Source of the DNA: Edaphobacter bradus
GTDB lineage: Bacteria > Acidobacteriota > Terriglobia > Terriglobales > Acidobacteriaceae
Direction: 5' to 3'
DNA length: 64,000 nucleotides
Assembly (NCBI RefSeq): GCF_025685645.1
Contig: NZ_JAGSYF010000002.1
Coordinates: 744,001-808,000 of the forward strand
Each line of letters opens with the position of its first letter. Position 1 is the stretch's first letter. The translations under genes were made by a program, and so were the position numbers. Shown here piece after piece: positions 33,833 through 42,956 of the stretch. A model generated the notes under the pieces. It saw only the letters and a program-made list of their open reading frames with translations, was not told where the DNA came from and ran no database searches.

Positions 33833-35650
33833 TCACCTGTTGTGCCCACGAAGTCGGAAGTCCACCCGCACCAGCGTCGCCACATCGACCGGCCGGCCGT
33901 TCAGCAGATACGGCCTGTAGCGCCACTTCAGCACCGCCTCTTCAGCCGCCGAGCGCAGATGACGGTCCCCGTCGATTACGCGCACGTGGTCCACCATTCC
34001 AATCTTCGAGATCACCGCCTCCATCACCACTCGCCCCTCGATGCCCTCGGCCTTCGCCGTCACCGGATACGCCGGAACACGTGACGCCACCAGGTGCCTC
34101 GCCATCACCGAGGGTGCCACCTTGATCACGCTCGCGTCCTCAACCGCTCCCACCCCCACCGGTGCGCTCGCCACTTCGGTCACTCTTCTGTGGCCCGCAT
34201 CCGTCTCGCGGCCCTCCCGGTCCCTTGGCTCGACCCGCGCCGCGGTTCCAGTCTTCGGCGCAGCGACAGCTTTCCCGATCCCGCTGCTCGTTCGACGGCT
34301 CTGGCTCGCGTTCGCAGCATCGGTAGCGTTCGCAGCATCTATAGTTGGAGCCACAGCGGGAGCGTTGTGCGGCACGTCTTGCGCCGGATGTGAAGGCGCC
34401 ACAGATGGCGCAGGCGCCGCAGGCGCGGCCCCGCTTCCCGTCGTCGCATCCTTCCGGGTGTCGTTCTGGGTATCGTCCCGACGCCCGGTCGCTTCACGCT
34501 TCAGGACGCCCAGTCGCCTGATCACTCCGTCAAACTGCGCATGCAGCGCCGGACGATATCGCTCCATCACGGCACGGCCAGCATTGGAGCGCGCAAAGAA
34601 GATCCCTCCTCCGGCCAGCGCCAGCAGCATCACCGCTGCCACGACGCGGCGCCCGGCAGTTCCACCATTCTCCTGCGCATAACCTGCCAGCGGAACCGGG
34701 ATAGACGGGTCGTCATCCTCCTCCAGCACCGCGACCCCGCGATGCAATAGCGTACCCGCCGGCCGAGGTGCGAAGACTTCTCGCTCGCGATCATTCCTTC
34801 TCTGTTCCGTCTGCTCCGTCTGACCAAGCGGCGGCACTCGCGGCGACGCCAGCGAACGCGGTGGCCTGAGCGCTGAAGTGACCTTCACGGACTCCGGCAA
34901 AGGCTCGGTGACCGCGATCTCTTCCAGCCTGCGCAGTTCTACCGGCTCCGCGCCTCGTTGTTCCGGAGCTTTCGGAGACTCCACTTCTTCCCTCTGCCGA
35001 TCAATCGGCTTGCCTATCTGCTCCTTGCCTATTTGCTCATCGATGGCCGCAAGTTGCTCCCTCAGCTCCGTAGTCGTTCGCTCCAGCCGCGATAACACCT
35101 CTCCAATCGATCGTCGTGCTGCCGACACATCTTCGCTGGCCGCCAGCCTCGCTCGCGTGCCCTCGCGCACCGTACCGGGCGTCTCTTCCCGCCCCGGTTT
35201 CTCCGGAAGCACGACCACCGCCGCACCCGGTCCGCCAGTTCTTTGGCTGCTGCTCTGCGCACCCAGCAGAGCAGCAGCGGGCTCCGACATCGCATGGGGC
35301 AACTCAGCCGGCTGGGCCACGTCCACGCCTGCCAGCATCTGTTTCAGTTCCTCGGCCCTTGCCCTCTCCTCCGGTCGCAGCGACGCCACCCCGGCTCCCG
35401 CCGCACCTTCTACGATCACCTCCAGCATCTCGTCGTCGCCTAACTCACCACTCTCGCGGGCGCTCAACCGGCCTACCAACGCCCAGAAATCCATCGCGAA
35501 GTGCCTGTCTTCCTTGACGCTCGCAATCAAATCACCAAGGTTCTCCAGCGTACCGAAGGGAACTCGATGCATGTCGCACAACGAACGAACCTGCTTGACC
35601 GCGTGAACGTTCCTTTCAACCTTATCTGCCTCGACCGTATTCATCCTCAT
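33833..35650 (-). CDS. TonB C-terminal domain protein with a long N-terminal cytoplasmic part
   Basis: 605 residues. The C terminus is a TonB-type domain: KAEGIEGRVVMEAVISKIG and AVLKWRYRPYLLNGRPVDV. Unlike classical TonB, the only membrane helix (RRVVAAVMLLALAGGGIFFA) lies at about residue 335-355, leaving about 330 residues in the cytoplasm. The first 80 form a compact conserved-looking segment (VKQVRSLCDMHRVPFGTLEN), then come Pro/Glu/Arg-rich linkers and a coiled coil (RLERTTTELREQLAAIDEQI). The periplasmic linker is Ala/Pro-rich. It may energise TonB-dependent transport under cytoplasmic control; this is inference. The start codon is ambiguous (35650 or 35644). Confidence 0.8.
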   Translation of the reverse strand: MRMNTVEADKVERNVHAVKQVRSLCDMHRVPFGTLENLGDLIASVKEDRHFAMDFWALVGRLSARESGELGDDEMLEVIVEGAAGAGVASLRPEERARAEELKQMLAGVDVAQPAELPHAMSEPAAALLGAQSSSQRTGGPGAAVVVLPEKPGREETPGTVREGTRARLAASEDVSAARRSIGEVLSRLERTTTELREQLAAIDEQIGKEQIGKPIDRQREEVESPKAPEQRGAEPVELRRLEEIAVTEPLPESVKVTSALRPPRSLASPRVPPLGQTEQTEQRRNDREREVFAPRPAGTLLHRGVAVLEEDDDPSIPVPLAGYAQENGGTAGRRVVAAVMLLALAGGGIFFARSNAGRAVMERYRPALHAQFDGVIRRLGVLKREATGRRDDTQNDTRKDATTGSGAAPAAPAPSVAPSHPAQDVPHNAPAVAPTIDAANATDAANASQSRRTSSGIGKAVAAPKTGTAARVEPRDREGRETDAGHRRVTEVASAPVGVGAVEDASVIKVAPSVMARHLVASRVPAYPVTAKAEGIEGRVVMEAVISKIGMVDHVRVIDGDRHLRSAAEEAVLKWRYRPYLLNGRPVDVATLVRVDFRLRGHNR

Positions 35651-35897
35651 CTCGCTTCCCACCGCGTTACACACTTCACCTTCCCCGATTGGATGCCATC
35701 CTCGGCGCCCGGGCTGTCACTTCTCTCGCGAAATCCCGCATCTCGCTAAACATCAGAGACATACGGCAACAACCCGGCCCTCCCTTCGCGGCCACTCACC
35801 GTTTTGTGGAGATTACAATCGATGGTCACCGGGGCACAGCCGGGTCATCAACCGTTTCAAAACAAACTGTCTCGCAAACGCTACACTTGAGAGCGAC

Positions 35898-36803
35898 ATG
35901 AACCTTGCACAGCTCAACGAACACTTCGCCATCCCCGGTGTGCTCAGCTTCGACAAGCACAACGGCCTCGTCCGCGCCAACGTCACCTCACCCGCGGCCT
36001 CGGCCACCATCTACCTGCAGGGAGCGCACATCACGCACTGGCAGCCCACAGGCCAGCAGCCCGCGCTCTTCCTCAGCCGCAAGAGCGACTTCGTCCCCGG
36101 TAAGCCCATCCGCGGCGGCGTGCCTATCGCCTTCCCCTGGTTCGCCACCGACTCCAACCCCAACCGCTACCAGGGCAAGCCCGGCCCCTCGCACGGCTTC
36201 GCGCGCATCCAGGACTGGACGCTGGCCTTCGCCGCACTCTCGGGCGACGACCTCCACCTCACCTTCACGCTCGGCCCCAGCGATCTCAGCCGCGAGATGG
36301 GCTTCGACGGCTTCAAACTCGCCTTCCAGCTCACCATCGGGCCGTCGCTCACCATGGCGCTGACCGTCGCGAACGAGAGCGACAAGCCGCTCCACTTCGA
36401 AGAGGCGCTCCACACCTACTTCGCCGTCGTCGATGTCCACGAGGCCACCGTCACCGGCCTTGGGCCTACGCCCTTCATCGACAAGACCGACAACTTCCGC
36501 GTGAAGCCCGCCGCGAACGCGCCCTTCACCCCAACGGCCTTCACCGACCGCATCTACGAGAACACCACCGCCACGTGCGTCATCCGCGACGTACCCGGCA
36601 GGCGCAGCATCACCGTCGCCAAGACCAACTCCAACACCACCGTCGTCTTCAACCCCTGGAAAGAGATGGCCGATATGGGCCCCGACGAGTGGCACGAGAT
36701 GCTCTGCGTCGAAACCGTCAACGCCGCCGCAAACGCCATCACGCTCGCGCCGGGCACCACTCACACCATGCAGGCCCACATCACGATTCAAAAAGCCGGC
36801 TAA
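35898..36803 (+). CDS. D-hexose-6-phosphate mutarotase (YeaD-like aldose epimerase)
   Basis: 301 residues. Typical signatures of the YeaD subfamily: LQGAHITHWQPTGQQPALFL, GKPIRGGVPIAFPWFATD, GPSHGFARIQDWTL (catalytic His) and FEEALHTYFAVVDVHEATVT (second His), with WKEMADMGPDEWHEMLCVET near the end, where the catalytic Glu lies. It interconverts alpha and beta anomers of hexose 6-phosphates. It stands alone on the plus strand, convergent with the S9 peptidase, with a palindromic element between them. Confidence 0.92.
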   Translation: MNLAQLNEHFAIPGVLSFDKHNGLVRANVTSPAASATIYLQGAHITHWQPTGQQPALFLSRKSDFVPGKPIRGGVPIAFPWFATDSNPNRYQGKPGPSHGFARIQDWTLAFAALSGDDLHLTFTLGPSDLSREMGFDGFKLAFQLTIGPSLTMALTVANESDKPLHFEEALHTYFAVVDVHEATVTGLGPTPFIDKTDNFRVKPAANAPFTPTAFTDRIYENTTATCVIRDVPGRRSITVAKTNSNTTVVFNPWKEMADMGPDEWHEMLCVETVNAAANAITLAPGTTHTMQAHITIQKAG

Positions 36804-36819
36804 CGAGCCACAATCGCTC

Positions 36820-36863
36820 GGGTACCCCATCCTTGTCGCGGTCTCATCGCGACAAGGATGGGA
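36820..36863. repeat. REP-like palindromic element, copy 6 of 7
   Basis: GGGTACCCCATCCTTGTCGC pairs with GCGACAAGGATGGG around a loop. Sits between the convergent ends of the mutarotase and S9 peptidase genes, where it could serve as a bidirectional transcript end. The inner stem CCTTGTCGC differs from all other copies. Confidence 0.75.
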
Positions 36864-36886
36864 AGGCACAATCTCCTCAACCGCCC

Positions 36887-38935
36887 CTACTTACTAGCCT
36901 CCACAGGTGCGCTCTTCAGCGTCACCTCACCATTTACCGTCTTCGGATCGACCATTAGCACCTTTAACCGCTCCGCAATCTCCGGCGTCACATCCTTCTG
37001 GTAGCGCCCGCCCAGATACTGCGCGAAGAACTCCTCCATCTTCGTCACCATCGCAAGATTGTTGATGGGCCGCGCAAAGCCGTGGCCCTCATCCGGCGCG
37101 ACCAGGTATTCCACCGGCTTGCCGTTGTCCCGCACCGCCGCCACAATCTGGTTGCTCTCGCGGATATTCACCCGCGGATCGTTCTTGCCCTGCACCACCA
37201 CCAGCGGAGTCACAATCGACTTCGCCTTCGTCAGCGGAGACTCCGCAACCAGCAGCGCCTTGCCCTCCGGAGTCGTCGGATCGGCCATACGCGTGTACAT
37301 CTGCTTTCGCCCCGCCTCCCAGTACGGCGGTATCGCATCGAGCAGCGTAATCAGATTCGACGGAGCCACAATCGCAAACGCCGCCGCGTACACATCCGGC
37401 GTAAACGCCACTCCCGCAAGCGTCGCATAGCCTCCGTACGAGCCCCCCGCAATCCCCACGCGCTTCGGGTCTGCGGTCCCATCGGCGATCAGCGCCTTTG
37501 CGCCCCACGTCAGGTCGTCCTGCATCTTGCGGCCCCACTCGCCGTTGCCCGCGTTGAGAAACTTCTTGCCGTAGCCGGTCGACGCGCGGAAGTTCGGCTG
37601 CAGCACCGCATATCCGCGGTTCGACAGGAACTGCGCGAACGTGTCGTAGCGATACGAGTCACGCCCCCACGGCCCGCCATGCGGCAACACAATCAGGGGC
37701 AGGTTCTTCGTCGGCAATCCCTTCGGCAGCGTCAGGTACGCCGGAATCTCCAGCCCGTCGGAAGACTTGTAGCTATACGGCTTGCGCTCCGAGAGCGACG
37801 CGCGCGGCAGCTCTTCGCGGATGCGGTACTGCAGCGCCAGGGTCTTTGCCTTGCGGTCCCACACATACGTCTCGCCCGGCTCCGTATCGCTGTACGCATT
37901 CACAATCCAGACGCTCTCGTCCTTGGACCTCGCACCGAGGCCGATCTCCTTGCCCGGCAGCTTCCCTTGCAGCCAGTGGTACTCCTTCTCGAACTCCTTG
38001 TCGCGGAAGTACTGACGGTAGCGAGCGTCCTCGTACTGCGTAAACAGAATGCGGTAGTCCACCTCCGACGTCGTCACGCCATCAAGATCGACGCGCCCCT
38101 CCGGATCGCTCTCCACCTTCGCCGTCGCGCCCGTCGCAGGATCGATCGTCTCCAGCTCCGTCAGGTTCAGCTCGCCCTTGTTCGTAACCAGATAGGCCAG
38201 CTTGTTGTCCGGGGTAAAGCCCGTCACGTGGCACTGCTCCAGCACCGAGCAGCTATACACCTGCTTGAACCCCTCCGGAGTCACGCTCAGAATCTCCGTG
38301 TCGCCGGCCTTGTTCGTGCGCGCCGCCATGCGCAGATTGCCGTCATGGTCGAAGTCCCACCCGGCGATCTGCTCGGTGTTCTTGTGCACCAGCGTCTTCT
38401 CGCCCGTCGAGATATGTAACTCATACAGATCGTGCCAGCGCGGATCGCGATCATTCAGCCCGATGTACAGAATGTCCGGCTTCGTCTTTGGAGCGGCGAC
38501 GAGCTGCGTGCGGACGCCCTTCAGGTTCGTCAGCGCGCGCGTCACCGGAACGCCCGTCTTCTCATCCGCCGCCGCTGTGGGGTCAATGGCATAGACGTTG
38601 AAGTTCTCATCGCCCGCGTTGTCCTGCGCGTAGAGCACATACTTCGAGTCGCGCGACCAGAAATACCCTCCCACTGGCCGCGTAGCCTCCGCGCTCAGCG
38701 GACGAGCCTTGTCGAACGGCTCGCTCGCCTTCTTCACCCAGATATTGCGAACTCCCTTGTATGGCTTGAGAAACGAGATCCACTGCCCATCGGGCGAGAT
38801 CTGCGCCCCGGCAATCTGAATCTCTCCAAAGAAAAGCTGGCGGTCGATAATAGGCGGCTGCTGCGCCTGCGCGGTCGATGCAAGAGTCATGCTGACAAGG
38901 ATAAGGGCCAGAGCGGAAAAGACAAATCTCTTCAA
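36887..38935 (-). CDS. S9-family prolyl-oligopeptidase-type peptidase, secreted
   Basis: 682 residues. A TTG start at 38935 with GGAGG five bases upstream gives the signal peptide MKRFVFSALALILVSMTLAS followed by TAQAQ. The N-terminal half is a beta-propeller (FFGEIQIAGAQISPDGQWIS, YFWSRDSKYVLYAQDNAG). The C-terminal alpha/beta hydrolase has GIAGGSYGGYATL (Ser about 501), VQGKNDPRVNI (Asp about 587) and DEGHGFARP (His about 617). It hydrolyses peptides outside the cytoplasm, probably short ones, because the propeller limits entry. The frame is open to 39028, but the upstream part includes no family sequence. Confidence 0.9.
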   Translation of the reverse strand: MKRFVFSALALILVSMTLASTAQAQQPPIIDRQLFFGEIQIAGAQISPDGQWISFLKPYKGVRNIWVKKASEPFDKARPLSAEATRPVGGYFWSRDSKYVLYAQDNAGDENFNVYAIDPTAAADEKTGVPVTRALTNLKGVRTQLVAAPKTKPDILYIGLNDRDPRWHDLYELHISTGEKTLVHKNTEQIAGWDFDHDGNLRMAARTNKAGDTEILSVTPEGFKQVYSCSVLEQCHVTGFTPDNKLAYLVTNKGELNLTELETIDPATGATAKVESDPEGRVDLDGVTTSEVDYRILFTQYEDARYRQYFRDKEFEKEYHWLQGKLPGKEIGLGARSKDESVWIVNAYSDTEPGETYVWDRKAKTLALQYRIREELPRASLSERKPYSYKSSDGLEIPAYLTLPKGLPTKNLPLIVLPHGGPWGRDSYRYDTFAQFLSNRGYAVLQPNFRASTGYGKKFLNAGNGEWGRKMQDDLTWGAKALIADGTADPKRVGIAGGSYGGYATLAGVAFTPDVYAAAFAIVAPSNLITLLDAIPPYWEAGRKQMYTRMADPTTPEGKALLVAESPLTKAKSIVTPLVVVQGKNDPRVNIRESNQIVAAVRDNGKPVEYLVAPDEGHGFARPINNLAMVTKMEEFFAQYLGGRYQKDVTPEIAERLKVLMVDPKTVNGEVTLKSAPVEASK

Positions 38936-39031
38936 GTCGTCCTCCGGAACTGAATATTGGAATGCGTACTGAAGATACTCCCGTAACCCCGTCAACGCAT
39001 TACGATTCGTCACAGAGTCAGCAACCAAACT

Positions 39032-40297
39032 TCATACGCGCGCTTGTTTCCTCTGCGGCTGAAGCGGTCGAAGAAGATTCCTGCCATCGCAGGCCTCCCA
39101 TAAGAATGCCGCAAAGAAGACCAGGATCGCGCAGGTATAGAGCGGCGGATACCAATAGATCATCGGCAACGCATATAAAACCGCGACACAGGCAGCTATC
39201 AGCCGCTGCGTTCGATTGTGCAGGCCCACCTCAATCAGCCAGTTCACAGCGACGAGAAGCGGCAATACCAGCAGTATCAGATCGTGGAGATGGGTGTGAT
39301 ACGCAATCAGCAACACGGCCGTCATCAGCAGCGCATAGGTCAGCTTCGTGATCGGCTGGCTGCGATACAAAATCCACGCGGTCGAAGCAGCAACACCCGC
39401 CGTAAGAGCGCCCACGACCAGGACGACGGAACCATCGGAGAGAAGCGCACCTGAAACTGCATGCAACAGGCCGTAGACACTCGCCATCGCGGTTGGATCA
39501 ACTGCCTTCACGTTCGCAAGGACTCGCGGATACGCGAGCGCCGTCTTCCAGCCCACGACAGCAATCGAGAGCAGTACAAGGCTGAGACAGGCCACGCTAA
39601 ATCCCGCGAAGACGCGAACCCGCTCCTTTGATGCAAGCACAAGGATCAGGATCGCCGGAAGAGCGAGATGTGGTTTGTACAAGGCAAGGCCCAAAACAGC
39701 TCCCGCGAAAAACTCCCTCCCGCGTACCAGGCAGACGAAGGCCGCCGTACAGAGAAACTGCGACAGGACCGAATCCTGCCCCTGCGCCTCAGCCATCTGC
39801 AGCGGAACAAACGCTCCGAGCGCCAGAAGTACAAGTTCGAAGTGAACCTCGAGGCGCGGCAGAAAGGGACGAAGAAGCAACATCGTAGAAAAGAAGAGGA
39901 CAACATTGCAGACCCACCATATCCAGTTCGCCGTCGCATAGGAAAACAACGACAGCGCCGCAAAGAGCAGTGCCTCATACGGTGCATGGACGTAGGGAAG
40001 AAACCCGATCTGGTCGGGGCGCATCGTCCGCTCGCGCTCAACCTGAAGCTGCAGAGCGGGATCGTAAAGGCGGCTGCCATTTCCTTCCCGCACAATGACT
40101 CCCCCTGCGTACAGGTCGGCAAAATCACGCATGATGCGGGAGTTCCTGCTCTGCAGCTGCCAGGTCGGGATGAACTGGAGAACGATGCTCCCAATGATCG
40201 CAACGAGGACCAACCCACGCTTACCGCGCGCACGTTTGCCGATGCGCTCAGCCTCGCGCATTGGAGTGACCCTGTCCTCGGCGTCGTACTGGGTCAT
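39032..40297 (-). CDS. GT87/DUF2029-type integral membrane glycosyltransferase-like protein
   Basis: 421 residues with about ten membrane segments (for example GLVLVAIIGSIVLQFIP, WIWWVCNVVLFFSTMLLL, LILVLASKERVRVFAGFSV, LIAYHTHLHDLILLVLPLLV). MRDFADLYAGGVIVREG near the start carries the acidic residues expected of GT-C-like DUF2029 proteins, and YVHAPYEALLFAALS follows. Relatives are polyprenol-phosphomannose-dependent mannosyltransferases, but the donor is inferred only. It ends 97 bases before the S9 peptidase start and diverges from maf. The start ATG has no clear ribosome-binding site; a second Met lies at residue 13. Confidence 0.8.
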   Translation of the reverse strand: MTQYDAEDRVTPMREAERIGKRARGKRGLVLVAIIGSIVLQFIPTWQLQSRNSRIMRDFADLYAGGVIVREGNGSRLYDPALQLQVERERTMRPDQIGFLPYVHAPYEALLFAALSLFSYATANWIWWVCNVVLFFSTMLLLRPFLPRLEVHFELVLLALGAFVPLQMAEAQGQDSVLSQFLCTAAFVCLVRGREFFAGAVLGLALYKPHLALPAILILVLASKERVRVFAGFSVACLSLVLLSIAVVGWKTALAYPRVLANVKAVDPTAMASVYGLLHAVSGALLSDGSVVLVVGALTAGVAASTAWILYRSQPITKLTYALLMTAVLLIAYHTHLHDLILLVLPLLVAVNWLIEVGLHNRTQRLIAACVAVLYALPMIYWYPPLYTCAILVFFAAFLWEACDGRNLLRPLQPQRKQARV

Positions 40298-40424
40298 GGC
40301 TTGGCAGCCATCTTACGCCGCCCTCCCCGCGTTATCGTCAAAAAAATCGCATTTCCCTGGAGGGCCGCGCTTCTGCAAACTCAGCGTTTGCATTGCCGCC
40401 CGATTCCGATACCCTCAAATTGTC

Positions 40425-41027
40425 ATGCTGATCCTGGCCTCATCCTCACCGCGCCGCCGCGAACTTCTCTCCCAGGCCGGCCTCGACTTCACCGTTGAGC
40501 ACGCCGACATCAGCGAAGAGCCGCAGCCCAACGAGCCTCCCGCCAAGTACGTCCAGCGCCTCGCCGTCGAAAAGGCGCAGGCCGTCTGGGACCGCCGCAA
40601 GGCCGCCGACTCCTCCGACGACCCCATCACCGTCCTCGGAGCCGACACCGTCGTCGTCCTCGACGGCCACATCCTCGGCAAGCCCGCCGACCCCTCCGAG
40701 GCGCGCCACATGCTCGAGCGCCTCGCCGGCCGCACCCACCAGGTCCTCACCGGAGTCGCCGCCATCAACCACAGAGCCATCGTCTCCGACGTCGAGGTTA
40801 CCCAGGTCTTCTTCGACCTCATCGACGAGGACGAGCTCGTCCACTACCTCGCCAGCGGCGAGCCGCTCGACAAGGCCGGGGCCTACGGAATCCAAGGCTA
40901 CGCCGCCCGCTGGATCCCCCGCATCGAGGGCTGCTACTTCAACGTCATGGGCCTGCCCCTCTCCCGAACCATCGCCCTCCTCGCCAAAGCCGAGGAAGGC
41001 CCCAGCGAGGCCCGCCCGCCGCTATGA
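40425..41027 (+). CDS. maf: Maf-family nucleoside triphosphate pyrophosphatase
   Basis: 200 residues. MLILASSSPRRRELLSQAGL is the Maf N-terminal motif; AVEKAQAVW, VLGADTVVVLDGHILGKP and HQVLTGVAAI follow, and AGAYGIQGYAARWIPRIEG and YFNVMGLPLSRT close the family sequence. Maf/YhdE enzymes hydrolyse dTTP, UTP or modified NTPs to monophosphates. The C-terminal tail TIALLAKAEEGPSEARPPL lies beyond the usual family end, and its DNA (40968-41020) is copied at 42814-42866. A longer frame to 40095 has no family sequence. Confidence 0.93.
   Translation: MLILASSSPRRRELLSQAGLDFTVEHADISEEPQPNEPPAKYVQRLAVEKAQAVWDRRKAADSSDDPITVLGADTVVVLDGHILGKPADPSEARHMLERLAGRTHQVLTGVAAINHRAIVSDVEVTQVFFDLIDEDELVHYLASGEPLDKAGAYGIQGYAARWIPRIEGCYFNVMGLPLSRTIALLAKAEEGPSEARPPL
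40968..41020 (+). repeat. 53-bp duplicated segment, copy in maf
   Basis: Identical over 53 bases to 42814-42866. Here it encodes the maf C-terminal tail. The second copy terminates a truncated glycosyltransferase-like reading frame 1.8 kb downstream, in the same frame. Confidence 0.95.
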
Positions 41028-41096
41028 CCAAATCGGCTCCGCTCATCTTATTTCTGTGTTTCGAGATCGGTCGCTGCTAAACTGCTGCGACCAGGG

Positions 41097-42647
41097 ATGC
41101 GTCAACCGGCGACAGGCAACTCGCGTCGAGAACTGCTGCTCTATGGCGCGGCGACTGTGTCGCTGCTTCTTTCCTGTATCCTCTGGTCTCCAAGAAAGCA
41201 GCAGTGGGTCGATGAGATCTTCACCCGGACCGAAGCAAGCGATCCATCCTTTACGCACCTGTTCCATGCCTTGCGTCACATGGGCACAGCAGAGATGCCG
41301 CTGTTCTACCTGACAGCCTGGCCTTGGGCGCACATCTTCGGCCACAGCGACCTGTCGCTTCGACTCTATTCCTCTGTTGCGATGTGCGCGGCAATGCTCG
41401 TTCTGGCTACGACGCTGCGCCAGTGCTGGCCGTCCAGACCAGTTGCGATCGGCGTCCTCACGGTTTGGTGTGGCTCCGCCTTTATCTCAATGCAAAACGT
41501 GGAGGGCCGTTGTTATGGCTTGTACATACTTGTTGCAGCCTTGGCGGTTGCCGCGTACCTGCGCGCGGCCCTGCCCGCCTCACCAAGTAGGTTAGCGCTG
41601 TTCTTATTGACTGCGTCTCAGGCGGCGCTTGTACTCACGCATATTCTCGCCATAATCTATGGCGCCGTGATGCTTGTGGCGCTCGTTCTATTCGATGCCT
41701 TCCGTCGGCGACTACGGCCTCTGGTCTATCTCTGCCACGCCAGCGGATGGCTCATGCTACTGCTCTGGATTCCTGCGATACACGCAGCAATCGAGGTCGG
41801 TCGCCCCCGCAGTTGGATTTCTTTACCTACGTTGATCGATGTTGTCATCTTTTATACGTTTGGCATGTTCGAGGTTCCTGCGGAGCACATTCTGTCTGCG
41901 TCTCCAACAATCTTTGGGGCTGCGGAAATTATCGTTTTCGTCTGCATTCTCGCCGTGCAGATTGCCGCGCTTGTGACTCGCCTTCGCTTGGAGAACGACG
42001 CGCAACGTGCACTGCTGATTCTCGGATCTCTCTTTCTGGTCACTCCGTTAGCCTTCGTCGCGATTTCTTATGCAGGAAGCCCTATTTTTATCTATCGATA
42101 TATGTTGCCAAGCCTTATCGGATTGGCGATCTTGCTCACATCTCTCTCATTTCGATTCCTCAAAGGCAGGTACATTCTCCTGGTATGCGCGGCTCTCCTG
42201 ACTCTTCCGGTAATATCGGCTTACATAGCGCCCGAAAAACGACTTGATGTGCCTCACGTTGAAGAAGCAGCCGGCAACAACCTTCCGATCGTCGCTGCGG
42301 ACCAGCACGACTTCTTTGTATTGCTGCGCTATTCCAGCATTCGTCAACGTTACGTCTACCTTCTCGATGGGGAAACAGCTTTGCATGGTCAGCGGTCAGC
42401 GGTTGGCGATTTTCATCTGACGCGCGCGTATCGAAGTCAGGGTTATTACGCCTCCAACATCCTCGATCAAACAAATTTTCTTTGCTCACACTCGGATTTT
42501 CTTGTGCTCGACAGCCCCGACAGTACATGGTTCGATCAAACCGTATCTTCCTCAACGAAGTTCTCGTGGAAAGTAATCGCGGAGATTAGCACGAAGCGCC
42601 GTCTGATCGCCGTCCGTCGCATCACACCTCTCCCGTTCTGCAGCTAG
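41097..42647 (+). CDS. Multi-pass membrane glycosyltransferase-like protein (GT-C type)
   Basis: 516 residues and about ten to eleven membrane spans. The early luminal motif KQQWVDEIFTRTEASDPSFT places an Asp-Glu pair after the first helix, the position of the catalytic acid in GT-C/PMT (GT39)-like enzymes, followed by AEMPLFYLTAWPWAHIFG. The C-terminal 150 residues form a soluble periplasmic part (LPIVAADQHDFFVLLRYSSI). It probably transfers a sugar from a polyprenyl-phosphate donor to a surface glycan or lipid; the acceptor is unknown. It is a distant relative of the pair downstream. Codon use is less GC-biased than in neighbours, compatible with transfer. Confidence 0.75.
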   Translation: MRQPATGNSRRELLLYGAATVSLLLSCILWSPRKQQWVDEIFTRTEASDPSFTHLFHALRHMGTAEMPLFYLTAWPWAHIFGHSDLSLRLYSSVAMCAAMLVLATTLRQCWPSRPVAIGVLTVWCGSAFISMQNVEGRCYGLYILVAALAVAAYLRAALPASPSRLALFLLTASQAALVLTHILAIIYGAVMLVALVLFDAFRRRLRPLVYLCHASGWLMLLLWIPAIHAAIEVGRPRSWISLPTLIDVVIFYTFGMFEVPAEHILSASPTIFGAAEIIVFVCILAVQIAALVTRLRLENDAQRALLILGSLFLVTPLAFVAISYAGSPIFIYRYMLPSLIGLAILLTSLSFRFLKGRYILLVCAALLTLPVISAYIAPEKRLDVPHVEEAAGNNLPIVAADQHDFFVLLRYSSIRQRYVYLLDGETALHGQRSAVGDFHLTRAYRSQGYYASNILDQTNFLCSHSDFLVLDSPDSTWFDQTVSSSTKFSWKVIAEISTKRRLIAVRRITPLPFCS

Positions 42648-42651
42648 AAAC

Positions 42652-42873
42652 ATGCCGCCTGCCAATGATTCGAGCACGGATTTCATGAAGCAGATTGTGA
42701 CAACTAAGTGGCCCGAGTACCTCACGCTAACGGCCTACACGGCTCTCGTCGCCTTTACTATCCCGCACTACGAACCCTGGGCTGACGAAGCGCAGGCGTG
42801 GCAACTCGCCCGCACCATCGCCCTCCTCGCCAAAGCCGAGGAAGGCCCCAGCGAGGCCCGCCCGCCACTCTAG
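42652..42873 (+). pseudogene. Chimeric remnant: N terminus of a glycosyltransferase-like paralogue joined to the maf tail
   Basis: The first 53 or so codons (KWPEYLTLTAYTALVAFTIP, then HYEPWADEAQAWQLAR) match the N termini of the proteins encoded at 42957 and 44478. From 42814 the DNA switches to an exact 53-bp copy of the maf 3' end, giving TIALLAKAEEGPSEARPPL and a stop at 42873. The junction lies within CCCGNACCATCGCC, shared by both parents, so it looks like recombination at microhomology. The product would have one membrane helix and is unlikely to function. Confidence 0.85.
42814..42866 (+). repeat. 53-bp duplicated segment, copy in the chimeric remnant
   Basis: Exact copy of the maf segment at 40968-41020; see that entry. 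Beyond it the sequences diverge (CACTCTAG here against CGCTATGA in maf). Confidence 0.95.
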
Positions 42874-42897
42874 ATCATCCTCTGCGATACTTTCCTG

Positions 42898-42928
42898 TTG
42901 ACTTACAGCGAAACACGCCGCCTATACT
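42898..42928 (+). promoter_or_regulatory. Possible promoter of the 42957 gene
   Basis: TTGACT at 42898-42903 and TATACT at 42923-42928 are separated by 19 bases, longer than the ideal 17, and lie just upstream of a GCGAGGCG ribosome-binding site and the ATG at 42957. It would start transcription about 22 bases before the gene. Confidence 0.4.
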
Positions 42929-42956
42929 TTAGTTCCCAATCAAGCGAGGCGCAGCG

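Noticed and set aside
32114..34084. 656-codon plus-strand ORF
   Set aside because: Arg/His/Leu-rich shadow across AraC, SPFH and TonB genes; a result of high GC, no domains.
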